The notes below the pieces were generated by a model. It had not been told where the DNA came from and searched no databases. It worked only from the letters and a program-made list of their open reading frames with translations. From Zymomonas mobilis (GTDB lineage: Bacteria; Pseudomonadota; Alphaproteobacteria; Sphingomonadales; Sphingomonadaceae), in the NCBI RefSeq assembly GCF_006715975.1, contig NZ_VFOF01000001.1:1188001-1252000 (forward strand): 64,000 nucleotides of DNA. The letters are read 5' to 3'. The stretch's first letter is position 1. Each line of letters begins with the position of its first letter. Positions 28,279 to 37,122 of the stretch are shown here, one piece after another. A program made the position numbers and the translations under genes.

Positions 28279-28604
28279 TGGTAACGATTTCTGCCATTTC
28301 AAAAAAATAATTGGAGGCAGACTATATCAGATATTCGGAAAGATTGCTTCTCGTGACAGAATACAAAAACAAGCCGCCTGTTATGGTTATCAGGATGCGG
28401 TTATAAAATTTTTGGGAATGGGCGCACGTTCAGGATAAAAATAAGCGCGATGTGATGGTGGGCCCGGCAGGAATCGAACCCGCAACCAAGCCGTTATGAG
28501 CGGCCGGCTCTACCGTTGAGCTACAGGCCCCACCTTCTAGGCAGCTCGATAGCCGAGCTTACCCCCTCCTGACAAGATAGTATCCATAATTTTTTTATTT
28601 TTTT
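28279..28604. other. Spacer holding a CAT-anticodon tRNA
   Basis: Apart from the tRNA (28456-28530), the spacer holds a small hairpin AGCTCG / CGAGCT (28543-28548 and 28554-28559) between the stop of the upstream kinase gene and the tRNA 5' end. The stretch 28279-28455 shows nothing else. Confidence 0.55.
28456..28530 (-). tRNA. tRNA with CAT anticodon, probably tRNA-Ile2 (lysidine type); tRNA-Met possible
   Basis: Reading the reverse strand gives a full cloverleaf of 75 bases including encoded CCA. The acceptor GGGCCTG pairs with CGGGCCC, the D-stem is GCTC/GAGC, the anticodon stem GGCCG/CGGCT, and the T-arm GCGGG-TTCGATT-CCTGC. The loop CTCATAA gives anticodon CAT (28496-28498). It lacks the three G-C pairs and the unpaired first base of initiator tRNA. 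The anticodon stem and T-arm look more like tRNA-Ile2, whose C34 is modified to lysidine, than elongator tRNA-Met. Confidence 0.9.
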
Positions 28605-30896
28605 CTAGGATACTTTTGTTTGAATAGCCTCGATCGGAAGCAAAATAACAAAGGCATCTGGCTTAATTTCAAGCTGTCCATTGATCGCCGAAGCCAGATT
28701 TCTGACCAAGCGCAGCGTAAAGCCTAGCCCTAAAACGGGGCTGTTTGGCCATTCACCCTGCAAATTGAAACCAGGATCAAGAAGTGCTTGTTCTTCATAG
28801 CCTTTTAAGGCGGATGGCCGTTTCACAATGAAACGAACGGCATTATCTTTCTGGTCAAGGCTGACTTCAATCTGTTCTTGCGATTCCATCAAGCCAACAA
28901 CCGCTGCCAACAGGCGCGAGAAAATACGTTCAACTGCTACCGGATTGACGTTCAATAAGGGCAAACCCGTCGCAACTCGGAACAGAATATCACCATTATA
29001 TTTATGAACGGCTTCTTGGTAATGGCTATGCAGAGCTGAAACAATCTTTGTTAAATGGGTTGCGCCTTCTGGCTCAGAAGGTTGATGAGACGCACTGTCA
29101 TCGGCAGCCAGATTGAGATCATCAACCGCCTGCAATAAACGCTGTCCCTGACGAGTGATATCGGAAGCATAATAACGATACGCTTTTCCGACGGGCCCTA
29201 ACATCTGATGCTCGATCATTTCCGCAAAGCCGACAATCGCATTCAGCGGGTTCCGTAATTCATGCATAAGTTGGCGCAGTGAATCGCGGTCGATTTCGAG
29301 AACGCTCGGCTGAGGCAGCGCTGCAGTAATGAAAGGCTGAGCGGTTTCTTCAATTCTTGGACGGCGAGCAATGCCCCGATAACCTGAAAAATGTCCGGTT
29401 TCGGGATCAAAATAAGCAGCTGCCGAAATGCGCCATTCCCCAGCCGCCGATCCGTTCCCCGGAATGGTCAGTCTGGCATGACGGATAGGCGCACGCCGTC
29501 CAAAGGCACCGACGGCTTGGCCATCTACTCCATAGCCATTCTGCAAAGCCGGGGTCGCAAGTGAAACACCAGCAAGAATATGGGAGGCGATACCTTTGAC
29601 ATAGATAACCACGCCATTTTTATCGGTTTCAAAATTGAATTGCTCTGCCCTTGCCTCCAAACTGCGGCGGAAAGCATCAATTCTGGCTAGCAGATGGCGA
29701 ATCTGGGTTTCATCGCTTTCGTTGGTCTTGCCTTTTTTCTGCGACACAGCCGTTTTTGTCGGACTAGCCGCCGCTGCACGACGGGCTTTACCCATGGCAA
29801 ACCATGCAAAATCTTTGTTGCGGTCGGCCGTGTCGTCATTCACCGGTGCAGAAGATCGTTCGCTTAATTTCTGCTCAAATTCAAAAATTTGCGCGGTATC
29901 CTCTTCGACTTTTGCTTCTTCAATTGGTGTTACCTGCGACTGCCAACGGTCAGAAAAAGGTGAGAAGCGCGGAATTTTGGTTTTCTTGGGTGCGTCTGAT
30001 GAAATTTTCTCTTCAACGGCCACGGTGTCTGCCGTTTTCTCTGGCGAAGGAGCGATTGCATCAGTTGTCAGCGATTCAAGCGAAGTCGTAAATGGCTTGA
30101 AATAAGTCGGCGTTCTATATGCTTTATGGAGGACACCAGAACTAATGGTGTCAGCAAAAGACATATCTTTTTTCGAGACATTGTCGTTTCCAACAACGTC
30201 TTCCGAAAGCGGCTCATCGACAGTTTCGACTGATTCTTTTGATAAGGAAATAGGCGTCGATTTTTTCTCGAAAAGGCTCTTTCGATAATCCAAAGTTGTT
30301 TCTTCCTCTGGAATATCTGACTTTTCTTCCTGATTCGGGATGGCATCCGTTTTTCCGGTCAGGATAGCAGCGGCTGTGGATTTTTCTTCTTGCGTCACGG
30401 CGATCACGACCGCGTCTTTTGGCATATCCAAGACCGGACGATCATCGCCAAGGCTATCCAAAGCGCGTAAAACCAACGGATCAAGGTCATTCCGTTGGCG
30501 AAGAATATTTCTGACCGGCTGGCGCAATGCTGGTAAAATATCGATCCATTCCGAGACATTAAGCCGAACCGAACTGATAACAGGCATCGCGATAAGTGCG
30601 ATATCACAAGCGAAATATTGCACCAATAAAGGCGGGATATGCCGTCCAGCCAAAGTTTCCGCCGTATCAATTCGGATATTGGTCGGCACTTCGCGCGTCA
30701 GATCCATTAAACGCTGATAGGCATTTTTTAATAGCCGAGGGTCATGTTGCCCCTTATCTTGAGCGATACAATCCACTAATTGCCGCCAGACAGCGATTTT
30801 TTCTGCTGCCGTATTGATGGGCTGATCCATGATTGTTTGGAGCATATCGTCGAAACGCACGCCTGATTCCCGATTTTTAATGAATACCTTGTTCAT
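28605..30896 (-). CDS. Soluble histidine-kinase-like protein with PAS-type region and degenerate ATPase domain
   Basis: This ~763-residue protein has no transmembrane segment. An N-terminal helical domain (about 1-170) is followed by a long acidic, low-complexity linker (about 170-370), a PAS-like region (about 400-510) and a DHp helix with the acceptor box QLMHELRNPLNAIVGFAEMI, which keeps the His. In the ATPase region the N-box Asn and the DxGxG motif are not recognisable; only a GLGFTLRLV segment recalls the G2 box. It may be a degenerate kinase or act as a phosphotransfer protein. ATG 30896 is preferred over TTG 30911. The cognate regulator is not in the window. Confidence 0.75.
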   Translation of the reverse strand: MNKVFIKNRESGVRFDDMLQTIMDQPINTAAEKIAVWRQLVDCIAQDKGQHDPRLLKNAYQRLMDLTREVPTNIRIDTAETLAGRHIPPLLVQYFACDIALIAMPVISSVRLNVSEWIDILPALRQPVRNILRQRNDLDPLVLRALDSLGDDRPVLDMPKDAVVIAVTQEEKSTAAAILTGKTDAIPNQEEKSDIPEEETTLDYRKSLFEKKSTPISLSKESVETVDEPLSEDVVGNDNVSKKDMSFADTISSGVLHKAYRTPTYFKPFTTSLESLTTDAIAPSPEKTADTVAVEEKISSDAPKKTKIPRFSPFSDRWQSQVTPIEEAKVEEDTAQIFEFEQKLSERSSAPVNDDTADRNKDFAWFAMGKARRAAAASPTKTAVSQKKGKTNESDETQIRHLLARIDAFRRSLEARAEQFNFETDKNGVVIYVKGIASHILAGVSLATPALQNGYGVDGQAVGAFGRRAPIRHARLTIPGNGSAAGEWRISAAAYFDPETGHFSGYRGIARRPRIEETAQPFITAALPQPSVLEIDRDSLRQLMHELRNPLNAIVGFAEMIEHQMLGPVGKAYRYYASDITRQGQRLLQAVDDLNLAADDSASHQPSEPEGATHLTKIVSALHSHYQEAVHKYNGDILFRVATGLPLLNVNPVAVERIFSRLLAAVVGLMESQEQIEVSLDQKDNAVRFIVKRPSALKGYEEQALLDPGFNLQGEWPNSPVLGLGFTLRLVRNLASAINGQLEIKPDAFVILLPIEAIQTKVS

Positions 30897-30982
30897 TATC
30901 GGTAAAGGCAAGTGGTTAACATATCGCTGACATTTGCCACATTCGGGAGATAAAACAGGAAAATATTAAAAAATATTTTTAC

Positions 30983-31041
30983 ATGGGGTAATTTGTTCTT
31001 TTTTTTCTAAGAACTGTTTTTTTTATCAGATTTTACCCCAT
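30983..31041 (+). promoter_or_regulatory. Nested inverted repeats upstream of the Lrp/AsnC gene
   Basis: An outer repeat ATGGGGTAA / TTACCCCAT (30983-30991 and 31033-31041) encloses a hairpin GTTCTT / AAGAAC (30995-31000 and 31009-31014) with eight Ts just after it. This resembles a terminator or attenuator in the leader of the downstream regulator, if transcription starts upstream of it. Its function is inferred only from structure. Confidence 0.45.
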
Positions 31042-31048
31042 TTAATTA

Positions 31049-31065
31049 TCAATTCATCGAATTGA
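31049..31065. promoter_or_regulatory. 17-bp dyad, candidate operator of the Lrp/AsnC gene
   Basis: TCAATTC and GAATTGA flank a 3-base spacer, about 92 bp before the GTG start. Lrp/AsnC proteins often bind AT-rich dyads near their own promoters. A run of eight Ts follows shortly, so it could instead be a weak hairpin terminator. Confidence 0.4.
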
Positions 31066-31156
31066 GGCTTTTTTTTACATAATCGTGCATAAGTGAAGTT
31101 GTATTTTTCGGCAATTTTATTATCTAGCCGGAAGATTAAATAGAAGGACTAAGTCC

Positions 31157-31639
31157 GTGACGGCTAATTACCCACTTGATTCAATCGATCGTCTTATTCT
31201 TGAGAATCTTCAAGATGATGGACGCATCACGAATGTTGACTTGGCGCGCAAAGCAGGATTGACAGCCCCCCCCTGTCTCCGTCGTGTACGCGCGCTCGAA
31301 GAAGCTGGCATTATTGAAGGTTACCATGCACAGCTTAATGCCAATGCCCTCGGCTATGGTATTATGGTTTTTGCTATGGTCAGCCTGAAAAGTCAGGCCG
31401 AAGATGACCTGCGCCAATTTGAAGAACATGTTGCTACTCTGCCGGAAGTGCGGGAATGCCACATGCTGAACGGAGAAATCGACTTCGTTCTGAAAATTGT
31501 CGCACATGATTTGCAGGCTTTCCAGCATTTGCTGACTTCTCAGCTGACATCTGCCCCCAATGTCACCAGCGTCAAAACCTCTCTGATCATTCGGACATCT
31601 AAAGATTTACCAGGTGTTCCGGTTGATACCAAAGAGTAA
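31157..31639 (+). CDS. Lrp/AsnC family transcriptional regulator
   Basis: This 160-residue protein has an N-terminal helix-turn-helix (LDSIDRLILENLQDDGRIT then DLARKAGL) and a C-terminal RAM ligand-binding domain (about 70-150). The segment CLRRVRALEEAGIIEGY links the two. Such regulators respond to amino acids and control amino-acid metabolism or export. The GTG start is supported by an AAGGA site eight bases upstream. The gene is divergent from the histidine-kinase-like gene. No obvious target lies next to it, so the regulon is unknown. Confidence 0.92.
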   Translation: MTANYPLDSIDRLILENLQDDGRITNVDLARKAGLTAPPCLRRVRALEEAGIIEGYHAQLNANALGYGIMVFAMVSLKSQAEDDLRQFEEHVATLPEVRECHMLNGEIDFVLKIVAHDLQAFQHLLTSQLTSAPNVTSVKTSLIIRTSKDLPGVPVDTKE

Positions 31640-31822
31640 TCCCCCACTCTTCCAGTTGGTTTGACCAAACAGAAGGGTGTATGCTCTTCTGTATACCCCC
31701 AAAGGCACTGGCGATCATGATCTATTCTGAAAATATTCAGCGGACGATCGGTTGCCGGTGTGCCTTCTTGGAAGTTACGACAGAATATCCGAACAGCGAT
31801 TTCGCTGTTTTTTTTGTCACAA

Positions 31823-31854
31823 AAAAACGGGCTGAAAAACTTCAGCCCGTTTTT
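31823..31854. terminator. Bidirectional terminator between the Lrp gene and the repeat-protein gene
   Basis: The stem AACGGGCTGAA / TTCAGCCCGTT has a 4-base loop (AAAC). The stem is extended by A-runs on the left and T-runs on the right, so it can work on both strands for the convergent genes. The short frame spanning this area (31681-31866) is not credible. Confidence 0.88.
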
Positions 31855-31881
31855 CTTTTCTCTTAATAAGGCAAAAAGCCA

Positions 31882-33177
31882 TTAAGCCGCCGGAGTAGCA
31901 GCCGGTGCATCTGCATAGATTGCCCAGAATTGTGCAATCGGAGCACGGCTACCCTGAACTGTCGCAAGGGTGGCTTTCGCTGCATCCTTTTGTCCAGCTA
32001 AGGCCTGAGCCATACCCAAACGCAAGGTGGTCAGATCAGCATCAACGCCTGATTTTTCTTTGGCGATGTTAAAGAGGCTGATCGCCAAAGCGTAATCCCC
32101 AGCGCCCAAAGCCAAAGTGCCGTCGGTAAAGGCATCTTTACCCGTGGCAGCTTTGCTGTCACGAGCGAGCGCCTTTGCAAGATCAGCCTTTTCAGCAGCG
32201 ACCTTCAAACGAGCCGTTGCCAGCCATTTGCTGACCGTTGTATCGGTTGCGCTAAGAACTTTCTTCTGGATACCTTCTTTCAGAACGCTTTCAGCCTCTG
32301 CCGGATAGCCGATATAAAGCGGCTGGGCGTAGGTCAGATATTCGCTTTCAGCACTCAAGGCACCAACAGCGCGCATTAACCGCAGAACATCAAGCGTGCC
32401 ATCGCCATCCAATGTCCGGTTAAAGTCACGATAAATCTGTAAAGACGTGCGCCATGAATCATTGGAAGGATATGCCGAGACCCATTGCTGGCATAATTTG
32501 ATCGTTTCAGGCTGAAGCTTGGCATTATAAGCCAAGGCAACACCGCGTTTTATCCATGTTTCAGGAATAGCCTGATTAGAGGCCTGCATTTTCTGAATGC
32601 CGGCTTCAAGGGCAGCAATAGCTTCAGCCGGTTTACCGAGCTTGACCTTGGCTTCGACCAGCATCGGATAAAGCTGAACATTGTTGGCATTTTCAATTTT
32701 GAAAGCCTGTTCAATGTCGAATTCAGTTTTCTTGAACTGATTGGCATCATAGGCCAGCTGGGACTGGTTGACGTAAAGCTGCCAAATCGTGTCCTGTGAC
32801 ATCCGCTGGCTGACTTTGCCACTGCCCAACATCAGATCGATGGACTGGTTTTGTAAGCTCTTGTCCTGCTTGGTGATCGACAGGTCATAACCCAAAGAAC
32901 CGACAACATATTTATCATCATCGGTTGCGATGGCAGCTTTAGCAGCATCAAGCTTGGTCATCGCAGTGGCGATGTCATTGGCCTTGATTGCGACTTGGGC
33001 TTCACCTGCGGCAGTTCTGACGGCAGGCGTTAAGACATAGTCCTGACCGGGTTTTGCTGCCGGCTGAGCAGCCGCTTCGGCTTCATGTTTCTTGGCTGTA
33101 GCGGGCTGAATAGCTACAAGCGAGACTCCACCAAGGGCAAGCGTAAGCGTCATAGCTATTTTGGAAGCAAATTTCAT
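31882..33177 (-). CDS. Predicted exported helical-repeat (TPR-like) protein of unknown function
   Basis: The 431-residue product has a signal peptide ending near ATAKK (about residue 28). An Ala/Lys-rich stretch and an all-helical, Ala-rich body follow, with TPR-like spacing (for example LGKPAEAIAALEAGIQKM and GAGDYALAISLFNIAKEKSG). Proteins of this kind occur in sphingomonads without an assigned role. It has a good ribosome-binding site (GGGAG) and stands alone, divergent from the MFS transporter gene. TPR-like proteins usually serve as protein-binding scaffolds; no partner is suggested by the context. Confidence 0.75.
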   Translation of the reverse strand: MKFASKIAMTLTLALGGVSLVAIQPATAKKHEAEAAAQPAAKPGQDYVLTPAVRTAAGEAQVAIKANDIATAMTKLDAAKAAIATDDDKYVVGSLGYDLSITKQDKSLQNQSIDLMLGSGKVSQRMSQDTIWQLYVNQSQLAYDANQFKKTEFDIEQAFKIENANNVQLYPMLVEAKVKLGKPAEAIAALEAGIQKMQASNQAIPETWIKRGVALAYNAKLQPETIKLCQQWVSAYPSNDSWRTSLQIYRDFNRTLDGDGTLDVLRLMRAVGALSAESEYLTYAQPLYIGYPAEAESVLKEGIQKKVLSATDTTVSKWLATARLKVAAEKADLAKALARDSKAATGKDAFTDGTLALGAGDYALAISLFNIAKEKSGVDADLTTLRLGMAQALAGQKDAAKATLATVQGSRAPIAQFWAIYADAPAATPAA

Positions 33178-33542
33178 TCGTTCAATCTCCCGGTAAATAT
33201 TAACAGACCGATCGGATTTAAGGTTACCCTGTCAGAAACCAACCTGTAAATAACTATTGAGTTAGAGTATTCCGAAGAGCGTTATCCGCTCTGTCCAGAT
33301 ATATTTCTATTAATTGTTTTTACTAACCTATAATGACAGACATTGCAGATAGTTTATCGTTTTTTATACCCCGTTCGGCTGGTATCTTTTATACCCGTTT
33401 GCCAAGAATATTCTAACATATTGAAATTTTGTTAAAAATCATCATTTTTTTTACAATAAAAGATTCATACTGGAAAAATATGTCTATTGCCTTAAGGCAT
33501 TCGCAAAACCGGCTGTGATCATAGCCGGTTGAAACGGATATC
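33178..33542. other. 365-bp divergent spacer between the repeat-protein gene and the MFS gene
   Basis: This should hold both promoters. It carries a CCGATCGG palindrome close to the reverse gene and the AACCGGCT palindrome (33507-33530) close to the forward gene. I see no reading frame or RNA gene. Confidence 0.5.
33507..33530. promoter_or_regulatory. 24-bp near-perfect palindrome just upstream of the MFS gene
   Basis: Arms AACCGGCT and AGCCGGTT flank GTGATCAT, so the whole 24 bp is symmetric except for one pair near the centre. It ends 12 bases before the MFS start codon. It could be an operator or an mRNA hairpin affecting translation. Its arms and TGATCA core resemble the element at 4790-4826. 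Confidence 0.55.
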
Positions 33543-34793
33543 ATGATGAATAAACGACCTCTTTTTTCCAAAAACGCTTTTACTATCTGGTTGATGATTG
33601 CTCTTATTGCCTTGGCTTTTAACCTTAGAAGCCCATTAACCGCCATTCCACCGATAGTGAATGAAATCAGGTCAGCTCTTCATATTAATGCGACGACAGC
33701 TGGATTATTAACAAGCATTCCCATTTTATGTTTCGGCATTCTGACGCCGCTCGCATCCTTTATTATTAATCGGACATCGTTAAAATTTTCTATTCTGATG
33801 ACTCTTGGCGGATGCATTCTCGGCACGCTGATACGGGCATCAGGTAGTTTTGGTGGCTTGATAAGTGGCACGATTATTATCGGCATGGCATTGACGATCG
33901 GTAATATCGTTAGCTTGCTGATCATCGCCAAGGATTTTCCCCATAAATCCCATATTGTTACCGGACTTTATACATCGGCATTAAATATTGGCACGATGCT
34001 TAGTTCGGCTTTAACCGCACCGATGGCGCATTATTGGGGATGGCAAACGGCGCTGGCCTCTTGGGTTGATCTCGCTCTTTTGGCGTTAGTGTTATGGGTA
34101 GTCATCTTCTACGCAGAGAAGTCGATTGCCAGCCCTAGTAACGATACCCTGCCAAGCGACCAAGAAACCGCCAAAGCGACCGCCGATATTTTAAAAGGTG
34201 ATAATAAAACCCATAATTTTTTCCATCGGCAACTTGTTCAAATATTGGTTATCTCTTTTGCCGCCCATTTATGCGTTTATTACGGGTTAACCGCATGGAT
34301 CCCCAGCTTCCTTAGACAATCCAACCATATGACCTCCTCGCAAGCAGGTGCTGCCGCCGCCTTTTTTCAAATTTTGGCTTTATTGGGTTCATTCGGCATT
34401 CCTGTCTTAAGTCAGCGTTTTTCCTCTGCCTTTTTGCTCAGGGTGATCGGGCTTTGCTGGTTGGTAACGCCGGTCGGGTTATTATGGATGCCGTCTTTAT
34501 GGCTATTTTGGCTGGTTCTGGGCGGCTTTGCCGCTGGTGGCGGATTCACAGTTATTTTTTCGACTGTTATCCAGTTTTCTCGTAATTTAGATGATAACCG
34601 CCGCATTTCCTCTGCGGTGCAGGGGGTCGGCTATATCTTTGCATCGGCTAGCCCCCTTCTCATCGGTTTTTTGCATCAATCATATGGGGACTGGCAATGG
34701 GCATTCTATTTTCTGTCGCTGGCTTCCCTGCCCTTATTCTGGACAGGGTTTCGGCTTAAAAAAGTAGAAAAATTTTATTCAAAAAAAGCCTGA
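33543..34793 (+). CDS. MFS transporter, CynX/NimT-like family
   Basis: This 416-residue membrane protein has about 12 hydrophobic helices. The N-terminal signature FNLRSPLTAIPPIVNEI is typical of the CynX/NimT (cyanate/nitroimidazole-type) branch of the major facilitator superfamily. The central loop near residues 200-230 separates two six-helix halves. Substrates in this family are diverse and the substrate here is unknown. There is a choice of two adjacent ATG codons (33543, 33546). It is convergent with yciB, with a gap of only 5 bp. Confidence 0.88.
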   Translation: MMNKRPLFSKNAFTIWLMIALIALAFNLRSPLTAIPPIVNEIRSALHINATTAGLLTSIPILCFGILTPLASFIINRTSLKFSILMTLGGCILGTLIRASGSFGGLISGTIIIGMALTIGNIVSLLIIAKDFPHKSHIVTGLYTSALNIGTMLSSALTAPMAHYWGWQTALASWVDLALLALVLWVVIFYAEKSIASPSNDTLPSDQETAKATADILKGDNKTHNFFHRQLVQILVISFAAHLCVYYGLTAWIPSFLRQSNHMTSSQAGAAAAFFQILALLGSFGIPVLSQRFSSAFLLRVIGLCWLVTPVGLLWMPSLWLFWLVLGGFAAGGGFTVIFSTVIQFSRNLDDNRRISSAVQGVGYIFASASPLLIGFLHQSYGDWQWAFYFLSLASLPLFWTGFRLKKVEKFYSKKA

Positions 34794-34798
34794 CGCGT

Positions 34799-35404
34799 TT
34801 AATCTTTGTCGATACCTGTTTTTAATCCGTTTTTGATAAGAACAGGCATATTGGCAAAACCGAAAAGCGCCGACAAAATCATAGCACCCCAAATTTTCAA
34901 AGACAGCCATGAATCAAAGCTGAAATGGGTTCTGATATATTCGTTCAGCAAGGCCATGACGAGGAAGAAGCCGCCCCAGTTAAGGGTTAAGATTAGCCAT
35001 CCTTTTTCAGTTACACCCTCAAAAGCGTCTTCCATGATATATTTAAGCATAGGTTTTTTGAACAGGCGGCCACCCAACAACATGACGGCAAAAAAGCTGT
35101 AGATGATGGTCGGTTTAAGCTGAATAAAATGTGGATCATGGAACCAGATTGTCAGGCCGCCGAAAAACATAATCAGGACAAATGAAATCCATAAAGTCGG
35201 CGAAACCCGCCCCAGCTTATAGCGAGAAACCGCAATAGCCGCGACCATCGAAACCATAAAAACGATGGTTCCGATCAAGAATCCGGTCAGCTTATAAGCC
35301 AGAAAAAAGACAATAAGCGGTGCGTAATCAATCGCCATTTTCACAAAGGAAGGCGAAGCTGGACGCAGCTTTTTAGGGGAAGAAGGGTCGGTTTGTTTTT
35401 CCAT
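34799..35404 (-). CDS. yciB: Inner membrane septation protein YciB (IspZ/intracellular septation protein A)
   Basis: The ~201-residue protein has a polar N-terminus followed by about five or six hydrophobic helices. It shows the conserved YciB segments YAPLIVFFLAYKL, KPTIIYSFFAVMLL and LNWGGFFLVMALLNEYI. YciB affects cell-envelope synthesis and septation; its biochemical role is unclear. ATG 35404 is preferred, as the longer frame to 35440 adds unrelated residues. Confidence 0.9.
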   Translation of the reverse strand: MEKQTDPSSPKKLRPASPSFVKMAIDYAPLIVFFLAYKLTGFLIGTIVFMVSMVAAIAVSRYKLGRVSPTLWISFVLIMFFGGLTIWFHDPHFIQLKPTIIYSFFAVMLLGGRLFKKPMLKYIMEDAFEGVTEKGWLILTLNWGGFFLVMALLNEYIRTHFSFDSWLSLKIWGAMILSALFGFANMPVLIKNGLKTGIDKD

Positions 35405-35501
35405 ATCGTTATATTGACGGGAAAAAAGGACAAAGGTCAATCGGGGAAAAGGCCGTTAAAAGAAAGCATTTTGAGATATTTTGATTCAAACTGCGAAGAT
35501 A

Positions 35502-35554
35502 GTTTCACAGTAAGCAATAAAAACTTTCACTCTGACTTATAATTTATGTGAAAC
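35502..35554. promoter_or_regulatory. Inverted repeat and TATAAT box in the ndh upstream region
   Basis: GTTTCACA (35502-35509) and its exact reverse complement TGTGAAAC (35547-35554) flank a TATAAT hexamer at 35538-35543. I do not see a good -35 box at standard spacing. The leader to the ndh start would be ~100 bases. Promoter use is inferred. Confidence 0.35.
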
Positions 35555-35658
35555 AGATTTGAATGTTCTTCGTTAGTTAAAGCAAAATGTAATTTTTGGC
35601 GGATCGCATAGCACCACGCCAAGGGGCTGCGTCGCTTGGAACATGATAGAGGTTTCTA

Positions 35659-36984
35659 ATGTCTAATAATGGTAGACCTGATCGTATTATCGTCGTTGGT
35701 GGTGGTGCTGGTGGATTGCAGTTGGTGCGTTCTTTGGGTGAACGTTTCGGTAAAGAAGCCGAAGTCATCCTTGTTGACCGCAGCCCGACCCATGTCTGGA
35801 AGCCTTTGTTTCATGAAGTCGCAACCGGTGCGCTGGATGCCGATCTTGATGAAGTCAGCTATCGTTATCATGGAAAGCATTGGGGATATCATTATGTCCG
35901 TGGGACATTGGAAGATATCGACCGGAAAAACCATGAGATCATTCTCGAACCTTTGGTAGATGAAGAAGGCCATAAAATCAGCGATCAAGAGCGCTTGCGT
36001 TATGATTATCTGGTTTTGGCACTGGGTTCGGTTGCCAATGACTTTAATACCCCAGGTGTCAAAGAAAACTGCCTTTTCCTTGACAGCCGCGCTCAGGCTG
36101 ACCGTTTCCGTGAGCATTTGTTTGATGCCTGCGCCAGTGCGTCCAGAACGATGATTGCACAGCCTGGTATGGAAAAGCCGGTCAGAGTGACCGTGATTGG
36201 TGCAGGCGCAACCGGCGTCGAATTATCAGCCGAATTATATAATACCGCCACGGAATTGGGCAATTTCGGTTTAGAAAAATTTGGTGCCAACTGCATGAAA
36301 GTGACGTTGGTTGAAGCTGCCCCCCGTATCCTGCCGCCGTTACCGGAATTCATGGCTGAAGATGCGCATACCGTTTTACAGCGGCTGGGTGTTGACATCA
36401 AAACCAACACGATGGTGGTTGAAGCTGGTGAAGGCTTTATCAAAACCAAAGATGGCCAAAAAATCGAAAGCGATATCCAGCTTTGGGCGGCTGGTGTGAA
36501 AGCACCTGACTTCTTGTCCAAGGTCGAAGGTCTTGAAGTGGCACGCAATAACCAGATTATTGTCAAACCAACCCTGCAAAGCACGACTGACGAACGTATT
36601 TTCGCCATGGGCGATTGCTGTTCTTGCAAATTGCCAGAAGCAGAACGTCCGGTGCCGCCGCGCGCACAGGCTGCGCATCAGATGGCCGATACCGTTTTGG
36701 AAAACGTTACCCGTCTCCGGAAGGGTGAGCCGCTTAAAGATTTTGTTTACCGCGATTATGGCACGCTGCTTTCTCTCAGCCGCTTTGCTGCCATTGGTGA
36801 TTTAAGCCTGAGTGGTAAGAAGAATGTCGGTAAACGGGTCGTGAAAGGCCGTATCGCCCGCTTCTTCTATAACTCGCTTTATCGCTTGCACCTCTTGGCT
36901 ATTCACGGATGGGTCAAAGGTTCAGCTATTCTGGCGGCGGCTATGGCGCACAGCATGTTACGTCCGAAGGTCAAACTCTACTAA
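35659..36984 (+). CDS. ndh: Type II NADH dehydrogenase (NDH-2)
   Basis: This single-subunit, non-proton-pumping NADH:quinone oxidoreductase sits on the inner face of the membrane. The 441-residue protein has an FAD-binding Rossmann motif at the N-terminus (IIVVGGGAGGLQL) and a second for NADH (VTVIGAGATGVELSAEL). It has the quinone-side signature FAMGDC and a C-terminal membrane-binding region. In Zymomonas NDH-2 is the main respiratory NADH oxidase entry point; the sequence fits that protein. A long upstream region and a strong terminator mark it as a separate transcription unit. Confidence 0.94.
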   Translation: MSNNGRPDRIIVVGGGAGGLQLVRSLGERFGKEAEVILVDRSPTHVWKPLFHEVATGALDADLDEVSYRYHGKHWGYHYVRGTLEDIDRKNHEIILEPLVDEEGHKISDQERLRYDYLVLALGSVANDFNTPGVKENCLFLDSRAQADRFREHLFDACASASRTMIAQPGMEKPVRVTVIGAGATGVELSAELYNTATELGNFGLEKFGANCMKVTLVEAAPRILPPLPEFMAEDAHTVLQRLGVDIKTNTMVVEAGEGFIKTKDGQKIESDIQLWAAGVKAPDFLSKVEGLEVARNNQIIVKPTLQSTTDERIFAMGDCCSCKLPEAERPVPPRAQAAHQMADTVLENVTRLRKGEPLKDFVYRDYGTLLSLSRFAAIGDLSLSGKKNVGKRVVKGRIARFFYNSLYRLHLLAIHGWVKGSAILAAAMAHSMLRPKVKLY

Positions 36985-37010
36985 TCTTTGATTATTGATT
37001 TTTACTACTG

Positions 37011-37057
37011 CACCTTATTTCGGATGGGTTTTTTCTTTCGGAATAAGGTGTTTTTTT
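37011..37057 (+). terminator. Rho-independent terminator after ndh
   Basis: The stem CACCTTATT / AATAAGGTG (37011-37019 and 37042-37050) has a 22-base loop and is followed by seven Ts. Confidence 0.85.
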
Positions 37058-37122
37058 ATTTTCTATTCCGGTAATTTGCCGCAGGCCTTTTGAAACGCCC
37101 CATCAGTTAAGGACAATCCGGC

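Noticed and set aside
31681-31866. A 61-codon forward frame after the Lrp gene
   Set aside because: It overlaps the bidirectional terminator and has no ribosome-binding site or recognisable domain.
35482-35492. FNR-like site upstream of ndh
   Set aside because: TTTGA-T-TCAAA lacks the four-base spacing between FNR half-sites.
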